Shown in pieces: positions 26,958-40,190 of a stretch of DNA of 64,000 bases (position 1 is its first letter; each line of letters begins with the position of its first letter). Under the pieces are notes generated by a model. The model was given only the letters and a program-made list of their open reading frames with translations, searched no databases and was not told the origin of the DNA. The DNA comes from Auanema rhodensis (Eukaryota; Nematoda; Chromadorea; Rhabditida; Rhabditidae): NCBI GenBank assembly GCA_964057225.1, contig OZ059900.1, positions 14,213,638 to 14,277,637 of the forward strand, read 5' to 3'. Position numbers and translations under genes: made by a program.

Positions 26958-27029
26958 CTCCCCGGCCGGGAATTGAACCCGGGTCTCGCATGTGACAGAC
27001 GCGGATACTCACCACTATACTACCGAGGA
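26958..27029 (-). tRNA. trnD-GUC: tRNA-Asp(GTC), unit 8
   Basis: Consensus body; type B. Confidence 0.97.
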
Positions 27030-27395
27030 TTTAATTTGCACTTAGAAACTTTCATTAAGAGTGTGAGTTTGAATTAAAGTAGAAAAATGAAACACTGTCT
27101 CTAACATATCTTGATTTATGGCCTACTTTACTCAAAGAGCTAATTGAAGTTTGGTGTTAGAATGAACGATTGATTAACGCTGACGTTTCAATTTTTTTCA
27201 TCGTAATTGAGATAGAACATTTAAATTAAATGGAAATGTTTAACAATTTAGAAAAAAAACACAAGCTCAAATCACTTTTGAAAAAACAGAAAGTTTAAAA
27301 CAACCTTTTTCTAATAATTATCTTTTTTATCCGACTTTTGGAAAAAAACAAAAATAGCATAACATTCAATAACGATGAATCAGAACAAAAACATT

Positions 27396-27467
27396 CTCCC
27401 CGGCCGGGAATTGAACCCGGGTCTCGCATGTGACAGACGCGGATACTCACCACTATACTACCGAGGA
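27396..27467 (-). tRNA. trnD-GUC: tRNA-Asp(GTC), unit 9
   Basis: Consensus body; first type C (438-bp) unit. Confidence 0.97.
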
Positions 27468-27834
27468 TTGAATTTGCACTTAGAAACTTTCATTAAGAGT
27501 GTGAGTTTGAAATATAGTAGAAAAATGAAACACTGTCTCTAACATATATTGATTTATGGCCTACTTTACTCAAAGAGCTAATTGAAGTTTGGTGTTAAAA
27601 TGAACAATTGATTAACGTTGACGTTCCGTTTTTTTTCATCGTAATTAAGATAGAACACTTAAATTAAATAGAAATGTTTGAAAATTTAAAAAAAAATCAC
27701 AAGCTCAAATCACTTTTGAAAAAGCAGAAAGTTTAAAATAACCTTTTTTCTAATAATTATCTTTTTAATTCGACTTTTGGAAGAAAACAAAAATAGCATA
27801 ACATTCAATAACGATGAATCAGAACAAAAACATT

Positions 27835-27906
27835 CTCCCCGGCCGGGAATTGAACCCGGGTCTCGCATGTGACAGACGCGGATACTCACCACTATACTAC
27901 CGAGGA
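27835..27906 (-). tRNA. trnD-GUC: tRNA-Asp(GTC), unit 10
   Basis: Consensus body; type D. Confidence 0.97.
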
Positions 27907-28273
27907 TTTAATTTGCACTTAGAAACTTTCATTAAGAGTGTGAGTTTGAATTAAAGTAGAAAAATGAAACACTGTCTCTAACATATCTTGATTTATGGCC
28001 TACTTTACTCAAAGAGCTAATTGAAGTTTGGTGTTAGAATGAACGATTGATTAACGCTGACGTTTCAATTTTTTTCATCGTAATTGAGATAGAATACTTA
28101 AATTAAATGAAAATGTTTAACAATTTAGAAAAAAAACACAAGCTCAAATCACTTTTGAAAAAACAGAAAGTTTAAAATAACCTTTTTTCTAATAATTATA
28201 TTTTTTATCCGACTTTTGGAAGAAAACAAAAATAGCATAACATTCAATAACGATGAATCAGAACAAAAACATT

Positions 28274-28345
28274 CTCCCCGGCCGGGAATTGAACCCGGGT
28301 CTCGCATGTGACAGACGCGGATACTCACCACTATACTACCGAGGA
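28274..28345 (-). tRNA. trnD-GUC: tRNA-Asp(GTC), unit 11
   Basis: Consensus body; type A. Confidence 0.97.
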
Positions 28346-28712
28346 TTTAATTTGCACTTAGAAACTTTCATTAAGAGTGTGAGTTTGAATTAAAGTAGAA
28401 AAATGAAACACTGTCTCTAACATATCTTGATTTATGGCCTACTTTACTCAAAGAGCTAATTGAAGTTTGGTGTTACAATGAACAATTGATTAACGCTGAC
28501 GTTTCAATTTTTTTCATCGTAATTAAGATAGAACATTTAAATTAAACAGAAATGTTTGAAAATTTAAAAAAAAATCACAAGCTCAAATCACTTTTGAAAA
28601 AACAGAAAGTTTAAAACAACCTTTTTTCTAATAATTATCGTCTTTATCCGACTTTTGGAAGAAAAGAAAAATAGCATAACATTCAATAACGATGAATCAG
28701 AACAAAAACATT

Positions 28713-28784
28713 CTCCCCGGCCGGGAATTGAACCCGGGTCTCGCATGTGACAGACGCGGATACTCACCACTATACTACCGAGGA
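28713..28784 (-). tRNA. trnD-GUC: tRNA-Asp(GTC), unit 12
   Basis: Consensus body; type B. Confidence 0.97.
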
Positions 28785-29150
28785 TTTAATTTGCACTTAG
28801 AAACTTTCATTAAGAGTGTGAGTTTGAATTAAAGTAGAAAAATGAAACACTGTCTCTAACATATCTTGATTTATGGCCTACTTTACTCAAAGAGCTAATT
28901 GAAGTTTGGTGTTAGAATGAACGATTGATTAACGCTGACGTTTCAATTTTTTTCATCGTAATTGAGATAGAACATTTAAATTAAATGGAAATGTTTAACA
29001 ATTTAGAAAAAAAACACAAGCTCAAATCACTTTTGAAAAAACAGAAAGTTTAAAACAACCTTTTTCTAATAATTATCTTTTTTATCCGACTTTTGGAAAA
29101 AAACAAAAATAGCATAACATTCAATAACGATGAATCAGAACAAAAACATT

Positions 29151-29222
29151 CTCCCCGGCCGGGAATTGAACCCGGGTCTCGCATGTGACAGACGCGGATA
29201 CTCACCACTATACTACCGAGGA
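29151..29222 (-). tRNA. trnD-GUC: tRNA-Asp(GTC), unit 13
   Basis: Consensus body; type C. Confidence 0.97.
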
Positions 29223-29589
29223 TTGAATTTGCACTTAGAAACTTTCATTAAGAGTGTGAGTTTGAAATATAGTAGAAAAATGAAACACTGTCTCTAACAT
29301 ATATTGATTTATGGCCTACTTTACTCAAAGAGCTAATTGAAGTTTGGTGTTAAAATGAACAATTGATTAACGTTGACGTTCCGTTTTTTTTCATCGTAAT
29401 TAAGATAGAACACTTAAATTAAATAGAAATGTTTGAAAATTTAAAAAAAAATCACAAGCTCAAATCACTTTTGAAAAAGCAGAAAGTTTAAAATAACCTT
29501 TTTTCTAATAATTATCTTTTTAATTCGACTTTTGGAAGAAAACAAAAATAGCATAACATTCAATAACGATGAATCAGAACAAAAACATT

Positions 29590-29661
29590 CTCCCCGGCCG
29601 GGAATTGAACCCGGGTCTCGCATGTGACAGACGCGGATACTCACCACTATACTACCGAGGA
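29590..29661 (-). tRNA. trnD-GUC: tRNA-Asp(GTC), unit 14
   Basis: Consensus body; type D. Confidence 0.97.
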
Positions 29662-30028
29662 TTGAATTTGCACTTAGAAACTTTCATTAAGAGTGTGAGT
29701 TTGAAATATAGTAGAAAAATGAAACACTGTCTCTAACATATATTGATTTATGGCCTACTTTACTCAAAGAGCTAATTGAAGTTTGGTGTTAAAATGAACA
29801 ATTGATTAACGCTGACGTTCCATTTTTTTTCATCGTAATTGAGATAGAATACTTAAATTAAATGGAAATGTTTAACAATTTAAAAAAAAATCACAAGCTC
29901 AAATCACTTTTGAAAAAACAGAAAGTTTAAAACAACCTTTTTTCTAATAATTATCGTCTTTATCCGACTTTTGGAAGAAAAGAAAAATAGCATAACATTC
30001 AATAACGATGAATCAGAACAAAAACATT

Positions 30029-30100
30029 CTCCCCGGCCGGGAATTGAACCCGGGTCTCGCATGTGACAGACGCGGATACCCACCACTATACTACCGAGGA
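30029..30100 (-). tRNA. trnD-GUC: tRNA-Asp(GTC), unit 15 (variant)
   Basis: Type B. A21G in the D-loop changes a nucleotide normally used in the tertiary core; the stems are intact. The same change occurs in unit 18. Confidence 0.9.
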
Positions 30101-30466
30101 TTTAATTTGCACTTAGAAACTTTCATTAAGAGTGTGAGTTTGAATTAAAGTAGAAAAATGAAACACTGTCTCTAACATATCTTGATTTATGGCCTACTTT
30201 ACTCAAAGAGCTAATTGAAGTTTGGTGTTAGAATGAACGATTGATTAACGCTGACGTTTCAATTTTTTTCATCGTAATTGAGATAGAACATTTAAATTAA
30301 ATGGAAATGTTTAACAATTTAGAAAAAAAACACAAGCTCAAATCACTTTTGAAAAAACAGAAAGTTTAAAACAACCTTTTTCTAATAATTATCTTTTTTA
30401 TCCGACTTTTGGAAAAAAACAAAAATAGCATAACATTCAATAACGATGAATCAGAACAAAAACATT

Positions 30467-30538
30467 CTCCCCGGCCGGGAATTGAACCCGGGTCTCGCAT
30501 GTGACAGACGCGGATACTCACCACTATACTACCGAGGA
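30467..30538 (-). tRNA. trnD-GUC: tRNA-Asp(GTC), unit 16
   Basis: Consensus body; type C. Confidence 0.97.
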
Positions 30539-30905
30539 TTGAATTTGCACTTAGAAACTTTCATTGAGAGTGTGAGTTTGAATTAAAGTAGAAAAATGAA
30601 ACACTGTCTCTAAGATATCTTGATTTATGGCCTACTTTACTCAAAGAGCTAATTGAAGTTTGGTGTTAAAATGAACCATTGATTAACGCTGACGTTCCAT
30701 TTTTTTTCATCGTAATTGAGATAGAATACTTAAATTAAATGGAAATGTTTAACAATTTAGAAAAAAAACACAAGCTCAAATCACTTTTGAAAAAACAGAA
30801 AGTTTAAAATAACCTTTTTTCTAATAATTATATTTTTTATCCGACTTTTGGAAGAAAACAAAAATAGCATAACATTCAATAACGATGAATCAGAACAAAA
30901 ACATT

Positions 30906-30977
30906 CTCCCCGGCCGGGAATTGAACCCGGGTCTCGCATGTGACAGACGCGGATACTCACCACTATACTACCGAGGA
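30906..30977 (-). tRNA. trnD-GUC: tRNA-Asp(GTC), unit 17
   Basis: Consensus body; type A. Confidence 0.97.
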
Positions 30978-31344
30978 TTTAATTTGCACTTAGAAACTTT
31001 CATTAAGAGTGTGAGTTTGAAATATAGTAGAAAAATGAAACACTGTCTCTAACATATCTTGATTTATGGCCTACTTTACTCAAAGAGCTAATTGAAGTTT
31101 GGTGTTACAATGAACAATTGATTAACGCTGACGTTCCATTTTTTTTCATCGTAATTGAGATAGAATACTTAAATTAAATGGAAATGTTTAACAATTTAAA
31201 AAAAAATCACAAGCTCAAATCACTTTTGAAAAAACAGAAAGTTTAAAACAACCTTTTTTCTAATAATTATCGTCTTTATCCGACTTTTGGAAGAAAAGAA
31301 AAATAGCATAACATTCAATAACGATGAATCAGAACAAAAACATT

Positions 31345-31416
31345 CTCCCCGGCCGGGAATTGAACCCGGGTCTCGCATGTGACAGACGCGGATACCCACC
31401 ACTATACTACCGAGGA
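31345..31416 (-). tRNA. trnD-GUC: tRNA-Asp(GTC), unit 18 (variant)
   Basis: Type B with the A21G change of unit 15, 1316 bp (3 units) away: a block copy. Confidence 0.9.
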
Positions 31417-31782
31417 TTTAATTTGCACTTAGAAACTTTCATTAAGAGTGTGAGTTTGAATTAAAGTAGAAAAATGAAACACTATCTCTAACATATCTTG
31501 ATTTATGGCCTACTTTACTCAAAGAGCTAATTGAAGTTTGGTGTTAGAATGAACGATTGATTAACGCTGACGTTTCAATTTTTTTCATCGTAATTGAGAT
31601 AGAACATTTAAATTAAATGGAAATGTTTAACAATTTAGAAAAAAAACACAAGCTCAAATCACTTTTGAAAAAACAGAAAGTTTAAAACAACCTTTTTCTA
31701 ATAATTATCTTTTTTATCCGACTTTTGGAAAAAAACAAAAATAGCATAACATTCAATAACGATGAATCAGAACAAAAACATT

Positions 31783-31854
31783 CTCCCCGGCCGGGAATTG
31801 AACCCGGGTCTCGCATGTGACAGACGCGGATACTCACCACTATACTACCGAGGA
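31783..31854 (-). tRNA. trnD-GUC: tRNA-Asp(GTC), unit 19
   Basis: Consensus body; type C. Confidence 0.97.
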
Positions 31855-32221
31855 TTGAATTTGCACTTAGAAACTTTCATTGAGAGTGTGAGTTTGAATT
31901 AAAGTAGAAAAATGAAACACTGTCTCTAAGATATCTTGATTTATGGCCTACTTTACTTAAAGAGCTAATTGAAGTTTGGTGTTAAAATGAACAATTGATT
32001 AACGCTGACGTTCCATTTTTTTTCATCGTAATTGAGATAGAATACTTAAATTAAATGGAAATGTTTAACAATTTAGAAAAAAAACACAAGCTCAAATCAC
32101 TTTTGAAAAAACAGAAAGTTTAAAATAACCTTTTTTCTAATAATTATATTTTTTATCCGACTTTTGGAAGAAAACAAAAATAGCATAACATTCAATAACG
32201 ATGAATCAGAACAAAAACATT

Positions 32222-32293
32222 CTCCCCGGCCGGGAATTGAACCCGGGTCTCGCATGTGACAGACGCGGATACTCACCACTATACTACCGAGGA
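32222..32293 (-). tRNA. trnD-GUC: tRNA-Asp(GTC), unit 20
   Basis: Consensus body; type A. Confidence 0.97.
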
Positions 32294-32660
32294 TTTAATT
32301 TGCACTTAGAAACTTTCATTAAGAGTGTGAGTTTGAAATATAGTAGAAAAATGAAACACTGTCTCTAACATATCTTGATTTATGGCCTACTTTACTCAAA
32401 GAGCTAATTGAAGTTTGGTGTTACAATGAACAATTGATTAACGCTGACGTTTCAATTTTTTTCATCGTAATTAAGATAGAACATTTAAATTAAACAGAAA
32501 TGTTTGAAAATTTAAAAAAAAATCACAAGCTCAAATCACTTTTGAAAAAACAGAAAGTTTAAAACAACCTTTTTTCTAATAATTATCGTCTTTATCCGAC
32601 TTTTGGAAGAAAAGAAAAATAGCATAACATTCAATAACGATGAATCAGAACAAAAACATT

Positions 32661-32732
32661 CTCCCCGGCCGGGAATTGAACCCGGGTCTCGCATGTGACA
32701 GACGCGGATACTCACCACTATACTACCGAGGA
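32661..32732 (-). tRNA. trnD-GUC: tRNA-Asp(GTC), unit 21
   Basis: Consensus body; type B. Confidence 0.97.
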
Positions 32733-33098
32733 TTTAATTTGCACTTAGAAACTTTCATTAAGAGTGTGAGTTTGAATTAAAGTAGAAAAATGAAACACTG
32801 TCTCTAACATATCTTGATTTATGGCCTACTTTACTCAAAGAGCTAATTGAAGTTTGGTGTTAGAATGAACGATTGATTAACGCTGACGTTTCAATTTTTT
32901 TCATCGTAATTGAGATAGAAAATTTAAATTAAATGGAAATGTTTAACAATTTAGAAAAAAAACACAAGCTCAAATCACTTTTGAAAAAACAGAAAGTTTA
33001 AAACAACCTTTTTCTAATAATTATCTTTTTTATCCGACTTTTGGAAAAAAACAAAAATAGCATAACATTCAATAACGATGAATCAGAACAAAAACATT

Positions 33099-33170
33099 CT
33101 CCCCGGCCGGGAATTGAACCCGGGTCTTGCATGTGACAGACGCGGATACTCACCACTATACTACCGAGGA
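33099..33170 (-). tRNA. trnD-GUC: tRNA-Asp(GTC), unit 22 (variant)
   Basis: Type C. G43A gives a C-A mismatch at the outer pair of the anticodon stem, the same change as in unit 1. Confidence 0.9.
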
Positions 33171-33537
33171 TTGAATTTGCACTTAGAAACTTTCATTAAG
33201 AGTGTGAGTTTGAAATATAGTAGAAAAATGAAACACTGTCTCTAACATATATTGATTTATGGCCTACTTTACTCAAAGAGCTAATTGAAGTTTGGTGTTA
33301 AAATGAACAATTGATTAACGTTGACGTTCCGTTTTTTTTCATCGTAATTAAGATAGAACACTTAAATTAAATAGAAATGTTTGAAAATTTAAAAAAAAAT
33401 CACAAGCTCAAATCACTTTTGAAAAAGCAGAAAGTTTAAAATAACCTTTTTTCTAATAATTATCTTTTTAATTCGACTTTTGGAAGAAAACAAAATAAGC
33501 ATAACATTCAATAACGATGAATCAGAACAAAAACATT

Positions 33538-33609
33538 CTCCCCGGCCGGGAATTGAACCCGGGTCTCGCATGTGACAGACGCGGATACTCACCACTATAC
33601 TACCGAGGA
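33538..33609 (-). tRNA. trnD-GUC: tRNA-Asp(GTC), unit 23
   Basis: Consensus body; type D with the aaaataagc sub-variant. Confidence 0.97.
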
Positions 33610-33976
33610 TTGAATTTGCACTTAGAAACTTTCATTGAGAGTGTGAGTTTGAATTAAAGTAGAAAAATGAAACACTGTCTCTAAGATATCTTGATTTATG
33701 GCCTACTTTACTCAAAGAGCTAATTGAAGTTTGGTGTTAAAATGAACAATTGATTAACGCTGACGTTCCATTTTTTTTCATCGTAATTGAGATAGAATAC
33801 TTAAATTAAATGGAAATGTTTAACAATTTAGAAAAAAAACACAAGCTCAAATCACTTTTGAAAAAACAGAAAGTTTAAAATAACCTTTTTTCTAATAATT
33901 ATATTTTTTATCCGACTTTTGGAAGAAAACAAAAATAGCATAACATTCAATAACGATGAATCAGAACAAAAACATT

Positions 33977-34048
33977 CTCCCCGGCCGGGAATTGAACCCG
34001 GGTCTCGCATGTGACAGACGCGGATACTCACCACTATACTACCGAGGA
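33977..34048 (-). tRNA. trnD-GUC: tRNA-Asp(GTC), unit 24
   Basis: Consensus body; type A. Confidence 0.97.
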
Positions 34049-34415
34049 TTTAATTTGCACTTAGAAACTTTCATTAAGAGTGTGAGTTTGAAATATAGTA
34101 GAAAAATGAAACACTGTCTCTAACATATCTTGATTTATGGCCTACTTTACTCAAAGAGCTAATTGAAGTTTGGTGTTACAATGAACAATTGATTAACGCT
34201 GACGTTTCAATTTTTTTCATCGTAATTAAGATAGAACATTTAAATTAAACAGAAAAGTTTGAAAATTTAAAAAAAAATCACAAGCTCAAATCACTTTTGA
34301 AAAAACAGAAAGTTTAAAACAACCTTTTTTCTAATAATTATCGTCTTTATCCGACTTTTGGAAGAAAAGAAAAATAGCATAACATTCAATAACGATGAAT
34401 CAGAACAAAAACATT

Positions 34416-34487
34416 CTTCCCGGCCGGCAATTGAACCCGGGTCTCGCATGTGACAGACGCGGATACTCACCACTATACTACCGAGGA
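34416..34487 (-). tRNA. trnD-GUC: tRNA-Asp(GTC), unit 25 (probably impaired)
   Basis: Type B. Two stem-breaking changes: G71A (against C2, acceptor) and C61G (against G53, T-stem). The first base after the B-box core also changes. Likely a decaying copy. Confidence 0.75.
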
Positions 34488-34853
34488 TTTAATTTGCACT
34501 TAGAAACTTTCATTAAGAGTGTGAGTTTGAATTAAAGTAGAAAAATGAAACACTGTCTCTAACATATCTTGATTTATGGCCTACTTTACTCAAAGAGCTA
34601 ATTGAAGTTTGGTGTTAGAATGAACGATTGATTAACGCTGACGTTTCAATTTTTTTCATCGTAATTGAGATAGAACATTTAAATTAAATGGAAATGTTTA
34701 ACAATTTAGAAAAAAAACACAAGCTCAAATCACTTTTGAAAAAACAGAAAGTTTAAAACAACCTTTTTCTAATAATTATCTTTTTTATCCGACTTTTGGA
34801 AAAAAACAAAAATAGCATAACATTCAATAACGATGAATCAGAACAAAAACATT

Positions 34854-34925
34854 CTCCCCGGCCGGGAATTGAACCCGGGTCTCGCATGTGACAGACGCGG
34901 ATACTCACCACTATACTACCGAGGA
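34854..34925 (-). tRNA. trnD-GUC: tRNA-Asp(GTC), unit 26
   Basis: Consensus body; type C. Confidence 0.97.
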
Positions 34926-35292
34926 TTGAATTTGCACTTAGAAACTTTCATTAAGAGTGTGAGTTTGAAATATAGTAGAAAAATGAAACACTGTCTCTAA
35001 CATATATTGATTTATGGCCTACTTTACTCAAAGAGCTAATTGAAGTTTGGTGTTAAAATGAACAATTGATTAACGTTGACGTTCCGTTTTTTTTCATTGT
35101 AATTAAGATAGAACACTTAAATTAAATAGAAATGTTTGAAAATTTAAAAAAAAATCACAAGCTCAAATCACTTTTGAAAAAGCAGAAAGTTTAAAATAAC
35201 CTTTTTTCTAATAATTATCGTTTTAATTCGACTTTTGGAAGAAAACAAAATAAGCATAACATTCAATAACGATGAATCAGAACAAAAACATT

Positions 35293-35364
35293 CTCCCCGG
35301 CCGGGAATTGAACCCGGGTCTCGCATGTGACAGACGCGGATACTCACCACTATACTACCGAGGA
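35293..35364 (-). tRNA. trnD-GUC: tRNA-Asp(GTC), unit 27
   Basis: Consensus body; type D sub-variant (cgttttaattcg), also in unit 30. Confidence 0.97.
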
Positions 35365-35731
35365 TTGAATTTGCACTTAGAAACTTTCATTGAGAGTGTG
35401 AGTTTGAATTAAAGTAGAAAAATGAAACACTGTCTCTAACATATATTGATTTATGGCCTACTTTACTCAAAGAGCTAATTGAAGTTTGGTGTTAAAATGA
35501 ACAATTGATTAACGCTGACGTTCCATTTTTTTTCATCGTAATTGAGATAGAATACTTAAATTAAATGGAAATGTTTAACAATTTAGAAAAAAAACACAAG
35601 CTCAAATCACTTTTGAAAAAACAGAAAGTTTAAAATAACCTTTTTTCTAATAATTATATTTTTTATCCGACTTTTGGAAGAAAACAAAAATAGCATAACA
35701 TTCAATAACGATGAATCAGAACAAAAACATT

Positions 35732-35803
35732 CTCCCCGGCCGGGAATTGAACCCGGGTCTCGCATGTGACAGACGCGGATACTCACCACTATACTACCGA
35801 GGA
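35732..35803 (-). tRNA. trnD-GUC: tRNA-Asp(GTC), unit 28
   Basis: Consensus body; type A. Confidence 0.97.
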
Positions 35804-36170
35804 TTTAATTTGCACTTAGAAACTTTCATTAAGAGTGTGAGTTTGAAATATAGTAGAAAAATGAAACACTGTCTCTAACATATCTTGATTTATGGCCTAC
35901 TTTACTCAAAGAGCTAATTGAAGTTTGGTGTTACAATGAACAATTGATTAACGCTGACGTTTCAATTTTTTTCATCGTAATTAAGATAGAACATTTAAAT
36001 TAAACAGAAAAGTTTGAAAATTTAAAAAAAAATCACAAGCTCAAATCACTTTTGAAAAAACAGAAAGTTTAAAACAACCTTTTTTCTAATAATTATCGTC
36101 TTTATCCGACTTTTGGAAGAAAACAAAAATAGCATAACATTCAATAACGATGAATCAGAACAAAAACATT

Positions 36171-36242
36171 CTCCCCGGCCGGGAATTGAACCCGGGTCTC
36201 GCATGTGACAGACGCGGATACTCACCACTATACTACCGAGGA
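36171..36242 (-). tRNA. trnD-GUC: tRNA-Asp(GTC), unit 29
   Basis: Consensus body. The spacer starts as type B but has gaaaacaaaaat and a C-like right side: a B/C recombinant that shortens this block to A-B-D. Confidence 0.97.
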
Positions 36243-36609
36243 TTGAATTTGCACTTAGAAACTTTCATTAAGAGTGTGAGTTTGAAATATAGTAGAAAAA
36301 TGAAACACTGTCTCTAACATATATTGATTTATGGCCTACTTTACTCAAAGAGCTAATTGAAGTTTGGTGTTAAAATGAACAATTGATTAACGTTGACGTT
36401 CCGTTTTTTTTCATCGTAATTAAGATAGAACACTTAAATTAAATAGAAATGTTTGAAAATTTAAAAAAAAATCACAAGCTCAAATCACTTTTGAAAAAGC
36501 AGAAAGTTTAAAATAACCTTTTTTCTAATAATTATCGTTTTAATTCGACTTTTGGAAGAAAACAAAATAAGCATAACATTCAATAACGATGAATCAGAAC
36601 AAAAACATT

Positions 36610-36681
36610 CTCCCCGGCCGGGAATTGAACCCGGGTCTCGCATGTGACAGACGCGGATACTCACCACTATACTACCGAGGA
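36610..36681 (-). tRNA. trnD-GUC: tRNA-Asp(GTC), unit 30
   Basis: Consensus body; type D as in unit 27. Confidence 0.97.
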
Positions 36682-37048
36682 TTGAATTTGCACTTAGAAA
36701 CTTTCATTGAGAGTGTGAGTTTGAATTAAAGTAGAAAAATGAAACACTGTCTCTAAGATATCTTGATTTATGGCCTACTTTACTCAAAGAGCTAATTGAA
36801 GTTTGGTGTTAAAATGAACAATTGATTAACGCTGACGTTCCATTTTTTTTCATCGTAATTGAGATAGAATACTTAAATTAAATGGAAATGTTTAACAATT
36901 TAGAAAAAAAACACAAGCTCAAATCACTTTTGAAAAAACAGAAAGTTTAAAATAACCTTTTTTCTAATAATTATATTTTTTATCCGACTTTTGGAAGAAA
37001 ACAAAAATAGCATAACATTCAATAACGATGAATCAGAACAAAAACATT

Positions 37049-37120
37049 CTCCCCGGCCGGGAATTGAACCCGGGTCTCGCATGTGACAGACGCGGATACT
37101 CACCACTATACTACCGAGGA
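37049..37120 (-). tRNA. trnD-GUC: tRNA-Asp(GTC), unit 31
   Basis: Consensus body; type A. Confidence 0.97.
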
Positions 37121-37487
37121 TTTAATTTGCACTTAGAAACTTTCATTAAGAGTGTGAGTTTGAAATATAGTAGAAAAATGAAACACTGTCTCTAACATAT
37201 CTTGATTTATGGCCTACTTTACTCAAAGAGCTAATTGAAGTTTGGTGTTACAATGAACAATTGATTAACGCTGACGTTTCAATTTTTTTCATCGTAATTA
37301 AGATAGAACATTTAAATTAAACAGAAAAGTTTGAAAATTTAAAAAAAAATCACAAGCTCAAATCACTTTTGAAAAAACAGAAAGTTTAAAACAACCTTTT
37401 TTCTAATAATTATCGTCTTTATCCGACTTTTGGAAGAAAAGAAAAATAGCATAACATTCAATAACGATGAATCAGAACAAAAACATT

Positions 37488-37559
37488 CTCCCCGGCCGGG
37501 AATTGAACCCGGGTCTCGCATGTGACAGACGCGGATACTCACCACTATACTACCGAGGA
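37488..37559 (-). tRNA. trnD-GUC: tRNA-Asp(GTC), unit 32
   Basis: Consensus body; type B. Confidence 0.97.
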
Positions 37560-37925
37560 TTTAATTTGCACTTAGAAACTTTCATTAAGAGTGTGAGTTT
37601 GAATTAAAGTAGAAAAATGAAACACTGTCTCTAACATATCTTGATTTATGGCCTACTTTACTCAAAGAGCTAATTGAAGTTTGGTGTTAGAATGAACGAT
37701 TGATTAACGCTGACGTTTCAATTTTTTTCATCGTAATTGAGATAGAACATTTAAATTAAATGGAAATGTTTAACAATTTAGAAAAAAAACACAAGCTCAA
37801 ATCACTTTTGAAAAAACAGAAAGTTTAAAACAACCTTTTTCTAATAATTATCTTTTTTATCCGACTTTTGGAAAAAAACAAAAATAGCATAACATTCAAT
37901 AACGATGAATCAGAACAAAAACATT

Positions 37926-37997
37926 CTTTCCGGCCGGGAATTGAACCCGGGTCTCGCATGTGACAGACGCGGATACTCACCACTATACTACCGAGGA
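37926..37997 (-). tRNA. trnD-GUC: tRNA-Asp(GTC), unit 33 (probably impaired)
   Basis: Type C. G70A and G71A create two adjacent acceptor-stem mismatches (against C3 and C2). Confidence 0.75.
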
Positions 37998-38364
37998 TTG
38001 AATTTGCACTTAGAAACTTTCATTAAGAGTGTGAGTTTGAAATATAGTAGAAAAATGAAACACTGTCTCTAACATATATTGATTTATGGCCTACTTTACT
38101 CAAAGAGCTAATTGAAGTTTGGTGTTAAAATGAACAATTGATTAACGTTGACGTTCCGTTTTTTTTCATCGTAATTAAGATAGAACACTTAAATTAAATA
38201 GAAATGTTTGAAAATTTAAAAAAAAATCACAAGCTCAAATCACTTTTGAAAAAGCAGAAAGTTTAAAATAACCTTTTTTCTAATAATTATCTTTTTAATT
38301 CGACTTTTGGAAGAAAACAAAAATAGCATAACATTCAATAACGATGAATCAGAACAAAAACATT

Positions 38365-38436
38365 CTCCCCGTCCGGGAATTGAACCCGGGTCTCGCATGT
38401 GACAGACGCGGATACTCACCACTATACTACCGAGGA
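38365..38436 (-). tRNA. trnD-GUC: tRNA-Asp(GTC), unit 34 (variant)
   Basis: Type D. C66A breaks the innermost acceptor pair with G7. Confidence 0.85.
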
Positions 38437-38803
38437 TTGAATTTGCACTTAGAAACTTTCATTAAGAGTGTGAGTTTGAAATATAGTAGAAAAATGAAAC
38501 ACTGTCTCTAACATATATTGATTTATGGCCTACTTTACTCAAAGAGCTAATTGAAGTTTGGTGTTAAAATGAACAATTGATTAACGCTGACGTTCCATTT
38601 TTTTTCATCGTAATTGAGATAGAATACTTAAATTAAATGGAAATGTTTAACAATTTAAAAAAAAATCACAAGCTCAAATCACTTTTGAAAAAACAGAAAG
38701 TTTAAAACAACCTTTTTTCTAATAATTATCGTCTTTATCCGACTTTTGGAAGAAAAGAAAAATAGCATAACATTCAATAACGATGAATCAGAACAAAAAC
38801 ATT

Positions 38804-38875
38804 CTCCCCGGCCGGGAATTGAACCCGGGTCTCGCATGTGACAGACGCGGATACTCACCACTATACTACCGAGGA
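38804..38875 (-). tRNA. trnD-GUC: tRNA-Asp(GTC), unit 35
   Basis: Consensus body; type B. Confidence 0.97.
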
Positions 38876-39241
38876 TTTAATTTGCACTTAGAAACTTTCA
38901 TTAAGAGTGTGAGTTTGAATTAAAGTAGAAAAATGAAACACTGTCTCTAACATATCTTGATTTATGGCCTACTTTACTCAAAGAGCTAATTGAAGTTTGG
39001 TGTTAGAATGAACGATTGATTAACGCTGACGTTTCAATTTTTTTCATCGTAATTGAGATAGAACATTTAAATTAAATGGAAATGTTTAACAATTTAGAAA
39101 AAAAACACAAGCTCAAATCACTTTTGAAAAAACAGAAAGTTTAAAACAACCTTTTTCTAATAATTATCTTTTTTATCCGACTTTTGGAAAAAAACAAAAA
39201 TAGCATAACATTCAATAACGATGAATCAGAACAAAAACATT

Positions 39242-39313
39242 CTCCCCGGCCGGGAATTGAACCCGGGTCTCGCATGTGACAGACGCGGATACTCACCACT
39301 ATACTACCGAGGA
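39242..39313 (-). tRNA. trnD-GUC: tRNA-Asp(GTC), unit 36
   Basis: Consensus body; type C. Confidence 0.97.
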
Positions 39314-39679
39314 TTGAATTTGCACTTAGAAACTTTCATTAAGAGTGTGAGTTTGAAATATAGTAGAAAAATGAAACACTGTCTCTAACATATATTGATT
39401 TATGGCCTACTTTACTCAAAGAGCTAATTGAAGTTTGGTGTTAAAATGAACAATTGATTAACGTTGACGTTCCGTTTTTTTTCATCGTAATTAAGATAGA
39501 ACACTTAAATTAAATAGAAATGTTTGAAAATTTAAAAAAAAATCACAAGCTCAAATCACTTTTGAAAAAACAGAAAGTTTAAAACAACCTTTTTCTAATA
39601 ATTATCTTTTTTATCCGACTTTTGGAAAAAAACAAAAATAGCATAACATTCAATAACGATGAATCAGAACAAAAACATT

Positions 39680-39751
39680 CTCCCCGGCCGGGAATTGAAC
39701 CCGGGTCTCGCATGTGACAGACGCGGATACTCACCACTATACTACCGAGGA
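39680..39751 (-). tRNA. trnD-GUC: tRNA-Asp(GTC), unit 37
   Basis: Consensus body; a second consecutive type C. Confidence 0.97.
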
Positions 39752-40118
39752 TTGAATTTGCACTTAGAAACTTTCATTGAGAGTGTGAGTTTGAATTAAA
39801 GTAGAAAAATGAAACACTGTCTCTAAGATATCTTGATTTATGGCCTACTTTACTCAAAGAGCTAATTGAAGTTTGGTGTTAGAATGAACAATTGATTAAC
39901 GCTGACGTTCCATTTTTTTTTATCGTAATTGAGATAGAATACTTAAATTAAATGAAAATGTTTAACAATTTAGAAAAAAAACACAAGCTCAAATCAATTT
40001 TGAAAAAACAGAAAGTTTAAAATAACCTTTTTTCTAATAATTATCTTTTTAATTCGACTTTTGGAAGAAAACAAAAATAGCATAACATTCAATAACGATG
40101 AATCAGAACAAAAACATT

Positions 40119-40190
40119 CTCCCCGGCCGGGAATTGAACCCGGGTCTCGCATGTGACAGACGCGGATACTCACCACTATACTACCGAGGA
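40119..40190 (-). tRNA. trnD-GUC: tRNA-Asp(GTC), unit 38
   Basis: Consensus body; first type E. Confidence 0.97.
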